Below, piece by piece: positions 57,436-64,000 of a DNA stretch of 64,000 nt. Each line of letters opens with the position of its first letter. Positions within the stretch are counted from its first letter, which is position 1. The notes below the pieces were generated by a model. The model was not told the origin of the DNA, searched no databases, and saw only the letters and a list, made by a program, of their open reading frames with translations. A program made the position numbers and the translations under genes. Source of the stretch: Rotaria sordida (taxonomy: Eukaryota; Rotifera; Eurotatoria; Philodinida; Philodinidae); assembly GCA_905250125.1 (NCBI GenBank), contig CAJNOL010000856.1, forward strand, positions 1 to 64,000, read 5' to 3'.

Positions 57436-60400
57436 TTAACTCATATCCATTGCTTCAGAATTGTTATTTGTATTAAAACTAAATCCAGATGATGATTGTT
57501 GTTGTTCATGAATAACAGTATTATATAAATCTTGATATTCTTTTGAACTTTTTACAAGTGCTTCAAATTCATTAATACATGCAATTTTATTAGCATCTTT
57601 TATTTGTTGTAATGCAAGAAAGACTTTAATTGCAGCACGACGTAATTCATCATGTTTTTCAAATTCTTGTTTTATACTATTAGCTTTAACTTTTAATTGT
57701 AAAATTGCTTTTAATGGTTGAACAAGACGATCAAGTCGTTGTAATACAATTGTTGGACAAAGTATTGATAAACGTACAACCATAAGAAATGTTAACATGC
57801 GTATATCATAATGATCTTGTTTAAGACCATCTTCAACATATGTTAAATAATCGAACATATCAAGTTTATCAAGACATGCTAAATAAAATAAATTATATTA
57901 ATTTAGAAATTGAATTGTTAATAGTTTTATTTGTTTTATATATAATTGAATATCAAAATATTTTATTAAGATTACAGATGAATATTTTAGATTTACTCGT
58001 GTTCATATAGAGTCGACCTGTGTGTATCAATACGTATTGAAGAACATTACAGAAAATTAATTAGTTGTATTTTTTTATTTAAATATCCAATTCATTATTT
58101 CTTGAAATGAAAATTGCTTCTAATGTGTCCAGCTTTTCCTTTATTTTGATAGTAGGAAAAATTTTTCGTTTCAACTGTAGATTCTACCTCATTATCTCAT
58201 TTTCTTAGTTTAATAAGAAGAATATTGAATCAAAAACAAACACATTATCAATATGTCTAATCTTATTAATGCCTGTATCCTCTTTCAATGTACTTTAACC
58301 TTTTCAAAACAATCTCATGTATATACGGGCAAAATCATTCGTTAACAGCGTGATCTTACAAAATTAAAACATGTCTACTTTAGATATATTGAAAAAAAAT
58401 CAGTACTGAAGATCTTTGTTTAGAGGAGTTATCAGTAAAAGAAAAACTAACGTTAAAAAAAGAAAACAATTGCTAACGCTACGAAAGCTCTATTTAAAGT
58501 CTTTTCTGAGCATGTTCACATTTTTCAAAAAAATTGATTCACTTTTCATTAGCGACATGACGGAGTATGAAAAAATGCTCTTGTAACTGAATGAGAAGTT
58601 CAAAAGCAATTTCAAATAGTACAAATCCTTTTTTAGAATTTCTAGAACACTAATTTTTATGACGAAGTTTTTTTTTTGAGTTTGATCTTGCTGAAAATTT
58701 CATTACAGATGTAGTTCGTACCGTAGAGTCTATTCTGAAATTTTCAGATGTTTTCCTCCTATGGTTCGAGAGGTATTTGCTAATTACTTTTTAATTAATA
58801 GATTCACTGGAAGAACCAACATTTTTACATATGTCTATGTTAAATGAACTTATTCAGAAAAATAAATCTTATAAACAATCAAAGTCTAATGGAAGGTATG
58901 TATGTCTTGTTTTGTTTTGCCTGAAATGACCCATATATGCTTCATAATTAAACTTTTTTTAAGAAAATCTGGATAATCTTAGGTTTTTTTAATATACGTA
59001 CTGTCTAATAGTGTGTACATGCATTCATAAGCTGCTTTACGAAGATCAAGACCATCTATAAAATAGAAAAATATTTGTATTATTATTTAAAAAAAAAAAA
59101 TAACTGTTTTTTTTTAAAAATCTTACCATCAACAGTATGTTTAAATGGACCCATTTCAACTTCCCGAATAAGTTCTGGCCGTACACGAGTTTCATTATAA
59201 AGTTTAGGTAAAAGTTCTTTAAGTAAATCACGTATTAACATTGGTTTATTATGTGCAGCTAATAGATAAAATAAAATAAAATAAAATATAAATCGAAAAT
59301 CAAAATTCTACATACCAGAATTAAACATAACAAGTGCAACACGTCGAACATCAATATCTTTATCTTCAAGACCATTCAAAAAATCTTTAATATAACCTTT
59401 TAAAATTGTATCAATATGTTGTGGTTGATCAACAATTGTAAATTTAATTGCTGTTATTATCGTTGAACGTACATATGGTGATGATGATTGTTGTTTTTCT
59501 GCATGATTAATAAATGTTTCACGTAAAATAGGTAATAATTTTTCAGGTTTTAATAATGTTAATTTTCCTAAACATTCAGCAACAACATTTCTTGTACCTT
59601 CTTCAGGACATTCACAATGTGCAAATAATGTACGCCATATTGAATCAATATGTTCATCAAGTTGTGGTAAATTTTCATGACTTTGATATGCTATTATTTC
59701 ACGTAATGAATGTAATAAAAGATATTGACGTTTTGTTTGACTACGTGCTATTTCATTTAATAAAAATGGAATGTGAGAATTTAAATTTCGTATACCAATA
59801 TAACCAAGTGTATATGATGCTGCTGTACGTAAATCATCAGATGGAGAAGAAAATATATCAAGTAAGATTTGTTGAAGATTTGATGATGATTGAGCTAAAT
59901 CAGTATATTTACCTAAACACAAAAAATTAAATTTCTTTTTTTTTTTTTTTGTAAAAGATACATTTTGATTAAATAATAATGATATTAAAACTTTATACTA
60001 GAGAAGAAAAGACTTAACCATAAATATTAATATATGACAAAAGATTCAACTATTGCTGCTATACTTCGTCAGTCAGTCTATGAATATCTACTAGAAGCAG
60101 AGCTAAAATTACTGAAACTTCCTTTCTGCTATGATTTCCCACGAGATTATAAAAAATTATGCAGAAAGTTTGAAATTTTTAGGAAAGCACAGCTTCCGCC
60201 ATTCCCTCTCTAATCAGTGACTCTACTACCGAGTGACCGTGATCATCATTCAAATTTGTAGGAATTTTAACTGAATATCCACCAAGTGTACATTTTTAAT
60301 ATTTCGTAGTTATTTCAATTTGAAACTATAATCATCTGATAAGAGCAAAAATTTTCCTTTTTTGTTTTTGTAAACTATTATTGAGATAACTAGCAATGAT

Positions 60401-63400
60401 AGCTGACCCATATATTTTATGATGAAGATGAAGCAGCTGTGACTATGATGATAATTGTTATAGCAATTATTATTCCGACTATTTTAATTATTCTCTATCA
60501 ATCAAGTATTATTCATCACTGTTCCTATTGGTTACAGATGCAAATTGATAGCATAATGAGAATTGTAATAATAAACTATAGACGTCTGACATACCATTTT
60601 CTTTTATCGATATGCTTTGATTTCGACATATTTTCATTTGTCCTTTCTATATCATACCGTTTCCTACATTTATCGATATAATTGATTTCATACTTGTGTG
60701 TATATATATATTTTTTTTTGAAACATAGATTCATTTATATAACTTTCGAAGGATCTCAATTATTCATCATATTGTAAAAGACGATCCTAATAAAAGTGTA
60801 GTCATTTTCTCGTGACATTGTTAAAATATAAGGTGGTCCAAAAGTCACTTAATTGTACAAAAACAAAATAAATATCTTTACCAATCATAGGACAGTATTA
60901 TCAATAAATTCTTATTGTTTATAACTAAAGGTTTCCATATACAATGAGTAAGAAGACATACATCTATGGTACAAATTTCACACCAAACAACAAAAATATT
61001 GAGAAATAATAGGAAAATTTAAGTATCGTTTACTTTTGAGTTTCTTTATTGAAGTCTAACTATAATATTTCAAAACAGTGTTTTGTCAATTTTTTTTTTG
61101 TTATAAATATGATCTATGAACATTTCTTTATTATTGACAAAAGAATCAACTCATTCGATCAAAATATGGGAGAGATATTCAATTGTTTTCTTCAATAAAA
61201 TGGTTTATTATTAATTAATTTAATTTCTCAAGCATTTTACTAATAATCGTTTTCTTTTTCCTTTTTTTAATTTTTAAAATCTAAATTAATCTTACCAGTT
61301 TCACCAAGACAAAGTAATGCCAAAATTTTAATTGAATCACTACATTTTGAATCATGTAAATCATCTTGAAATTTCTTAATAAAATAATTACTTTCCTTTA
61401 AATTTGCAACTGTTAATGAAGCAAATGATTTTGCAATTGAATAAAATGCTTGTCTATGAACAACTAATTGTTGTTGTTGATGATGATCACTTGTATTTGT
61501 TGCTGTAGTTGAAATTGTTGTTGATTTTTGTTGTGAATAAATTGGTTTAATTAATAATTTAACTAATTCTTCATATGATATAGATTGTGGTACAAGTGCA
61601 CAAAGAAATTCAATAACAGCATCTAATGCTGTACCTTGTAATAATGGTGATTGAATTAATTCAAGTACTTTATTTAATATAGGATGTATTTGTTCTTTAT
61701 CAATATTAATTTGATTGTTATTTATTTTACATATTGATGTTGTTAATTTAAGTGCATATTGAGCTAATAATAAATCATTTTCATTAATTAATAATGGTAA
61801 TTCAATAAGAATTGTTTTAAGCATAGTTTTATTAAAATGTTTTGAATAAAGTTTAATCATTGAACGTAAACATGATAATGTATTCATTTTAAGTGTACGA
61901 TGATTTTGTCGAAGATATGATGATAATATAGGAACTGTTTCAATAAGAATTGTTTGTAAATCAAGATGAAGTGGTGATTCAATTATATTTGTTAATGCAC
62001 GAACTGTTGGTAAACGTGTTATTTCATTACGAAGAAGTTCAATTAGTATTGGCCAACATGATTGTAATTGATCAGATGATAGAAGATCACCTAAGAAATA
62101 AAGAGATTGTTTTTTTTTTAGATGATATTAATAGCTTCAAAATAGTTAATTTTCGACTTTTATTGTTTTCATTTGATAGAGAAAATACTGTAAAATAATG
62201 TCTCTATAAATGATAGATAATAAAAGTTAATCAAAAAACAAAAAAATCATTGTGTAGGTTCCTTTAAACGTCAAATAGAAACGTACCAATGTATTTGTAT
62301 ATGACTCGAGAATTTGATTGGTTTCAGAACAAAATTCAAGTGTATGATTTAGGTTAATAATTTTTGTACTGAACGGATTGTAATACAACGAATTATCAAT
62401 TGGTGAAAAAATAAAGGTTTTAATTTCTTGTTCTTATTATATAAATGATTATTAGTATGGATGTAATACTTATTTACTGATTTTCTGTTGAATAGTATTT
62501 AGAACATAGAGAATTACTTTGAAGAATATCAGCAAGTATTTTCTTTTTATTTTCCTATAATATAGAACTCATTATTGTGATTTAAAAAATTTGAGTATTT
62601 ATTTTTTTTGTTTTTTATATTGGTTTTTTGTTCTTCAAAAAGATTGTTAGTAATCTGTAAAAGATTTTGTTTTTAGAATCAAACTCAAAGATACTATTTA
62701 AAAAAAAATAAAGTTAAACTATTAAAAGTCTGATTTTCTTACCAAGATAGACAATAACATAAGCAAAACATGTAATAGCTCGTTCTTTAACTTCTTGATC
62801 GAAATCTTTTTGTTTTAAACGTTTTTGTGTACATTCATAAATTTGTTCAACAAATGGTTTAAATTCATTTTGAATTGTAATTGTTGATTTTGGACGAATT
62901 ATTTTAACTGATTCTTGTAAAACAAGTAATGCTTCACTAGCTATTTTATAAAATGAATCATTTGCATGTGAAATAATTAATGGTAACATTGATTTAATAT
63001 GTTTATGAAAACGTGTTGAATTATCATGTGTTTGTAAAAGTGCATAAAGAAAAGCTAAAGCTGTTATTTTTAAATTTGAATGTAATGATTTTGATATTGT
63101 TTGTGTTGATTTTCCTTCAATATTTGATCCTTGAGTTTTTTTAGTTTTATCTGATATTGATAATGAATAAAGTGTATTTGGTAAAATTGTATCAATATGA
63201 TCAATAAGAATATTATGTTGAACTTGAACAAGATTTGTTAAAACAACTAAACTACCTTCACGATTTTTTGTATCTTTATCTTTCATTATTTTTGCAAGAG
63301 AACGAACAATTGATGGAACATATTCAGCTAATGGTGATACATAAGAATTTTTTGTTGTTATATGATCTGTATCCATACTATCTTCATCATCATGAATAGA

Positions 63401-63675
63401 TGAACAAATTGTACTATGATATTGTTGTTGTTGTAATTGTTGATGTGCATATGTTGTTTTAGTTTGTTGAAGAATTGTTATAAAACAATGAAATACATCT
63501 GCTTTAACTGTATTTTCACGTTCAAGAAAACGTTCAATTAAGACAGGTACAATTTTACGATAATAATTTGTTTGTGATATATCATGTTGTGTTACAACAA
63601 CAGCTTCAATACATTTAGCAGCTGAATGACGAACTTTCCATGAAAGATCATCATCATCTGAATATGAATCTTGAT
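57436..63675 (-). CDS. CAND1: cullin-associated NEDD8-dissociated protein CAND1, 5' end outside window
   Basis: HEAT-repeat protein that wraps un-neddylated cullin–RBX1 and exchanges SCF substrate receptors. Six exons are visible: 63675–62743, 62090–61296, 59912–59316, 59258–59127, 59055–59002 and 57878–57436. All internal junctions are phase 1 and consistent, giving about 984 residues; human CAND1 has about 1230, so about 250 N-terminal residues lie beyond the window. Landmarks shared with animal CAND1: [142 protein letters not shown], and the C-terminal MDMS (MDTS in human). The donor of exon 59055–59002 is GTACGT rather than the nearby GTATAT, because only that choice keeps the frame. Introns of about 1.38 kb (59913–61295) and 1.12 kb (57879–59001) hold no gene. 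Confidence 0.96.
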
Positions 63676-64000
63676 CTAAATAGAACAAAAAATTAAATCA
63701 TTATTTAGTTTTACTATTTTTTTTTTATTATAATACGTAGCTAATAGCAAAGTATTTATAACTCGACTAACGAGTAGTTATTAGTGAAATTTTTCGAATG
63801 TTGCAAAAAAAAAGTATCAAATGATCGAAGCTATTTAACACTGAAAGTCAATAAGACGCAAAAAAAAACAATATTCTCTTCCGAAAAAGAAATAGATAAT
63901 CATTTTCAATATAATTCAAAGTAGACTAAAACCGTCGGTATAACGTGCACTATAATGGTAGCAGTTTGATACTTAATCAGTTAGCTATCTTCTGACTGTC
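63676..64000 (-). other. CAND1 intron, continuing past the window edge
   Basis: A clean acceptor (TTCTATTTAG) precedes the first visible CAND1 exon, so this stretch should be intron. No further coding block in CAND1 frame appears before the end. Confidence 0.65.

Noticed and set aside
60439-60681. 80-codon plus-strand open frame
   Set aside because: Lies inside a CAND1 intron, Ile/Tyr-rich with no domain; likely chance.

Overview
This window is animal (metazoan) nuclear DNA. It is AT-rich, with GT–AG introns, many of only 50–80 bases, A/T-ending codons and long gene-poor spacers. The gene set (a bHLH factor, two Islet LIM-homeobox genes, FBXW7, CDC34, KMT5A, CAND1) is bilaterian. Very short introns, an Arg-type ADP-ribosyltransferase joined to MORN repeats, and several intronless rapidly evolving genes make a bdelloid rotifer (Adineta/Rotaria type) my best guess. 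That assignment is inference, not proof. There are two 10-N assembly gaps (11873–11882 and 36731–36740). I found no rRNA, tRNA, CRISPR or prokaryotic signal.

Layout. 1–1.8 kb: last exon of a bHLH gene (+). 1.8–8.4 kb: spacer with one small terminal-inverted-repeat element. 8.4–12.6 kb: FBXW7 (-), seven exons. 12.8–13.9 kb: CDC34/UBE2R E2 (-), six exons. 13.9–18.5 kb: spacer holding a 2.1-kb foldback element with a second foldback nested in one arm. 18.5–19.4 kb: KMT5A/SET8 (-). 19.4–24.5 kb: spacer with another foldback. 24.5–30.7 kb: two tandem Islet genes (+). 35.5–37.5 kb: ART–MORN locus (+). 37.5–43.3 kb: repeat-bearing spacer. 43.3–44.5 kb: ABHD1/3-type alpha/beta hydrolase (+). 45.0–46.0 kb: single-pass membrane protein (-). 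46.4–47.5 kb: decayed gene (-). 49.4–49.9 kb: foldback. 50.9–53.2 kb: leucine-rich-repeat membrane protein (-). 53.9–55.1 kb: helical-repeat-like orphan (+), whose stop codon abuts that of a RING/zinc-finger/ubiquitin-like protein (-, 55.1–56.9 kb). 57.4 kb to the window end: 3' six exons of CAND1 (-).

How the genes fit together. Three genes belong to the cullin-RING ubiquitin cycle: FBXW7 (substrate receptor of SCF), CDC34 (the E2 that extends chains with SCF) and CAND1 (the receptor exchange factor). FBXW7 and CDC34 are consecutive, same strand, 236 bases apart. KMT5A, lying nearby, is a cell-cycle chromatin enzyme. The two Islet genes are a tandem duplication with largely shared intron positions.

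The exon models for FBXW7, CDC34, KMT5A, both Islet genes, the RING gene and CAND1 were built by hand from splice sites and checked for codon phase; all exons join in frame.
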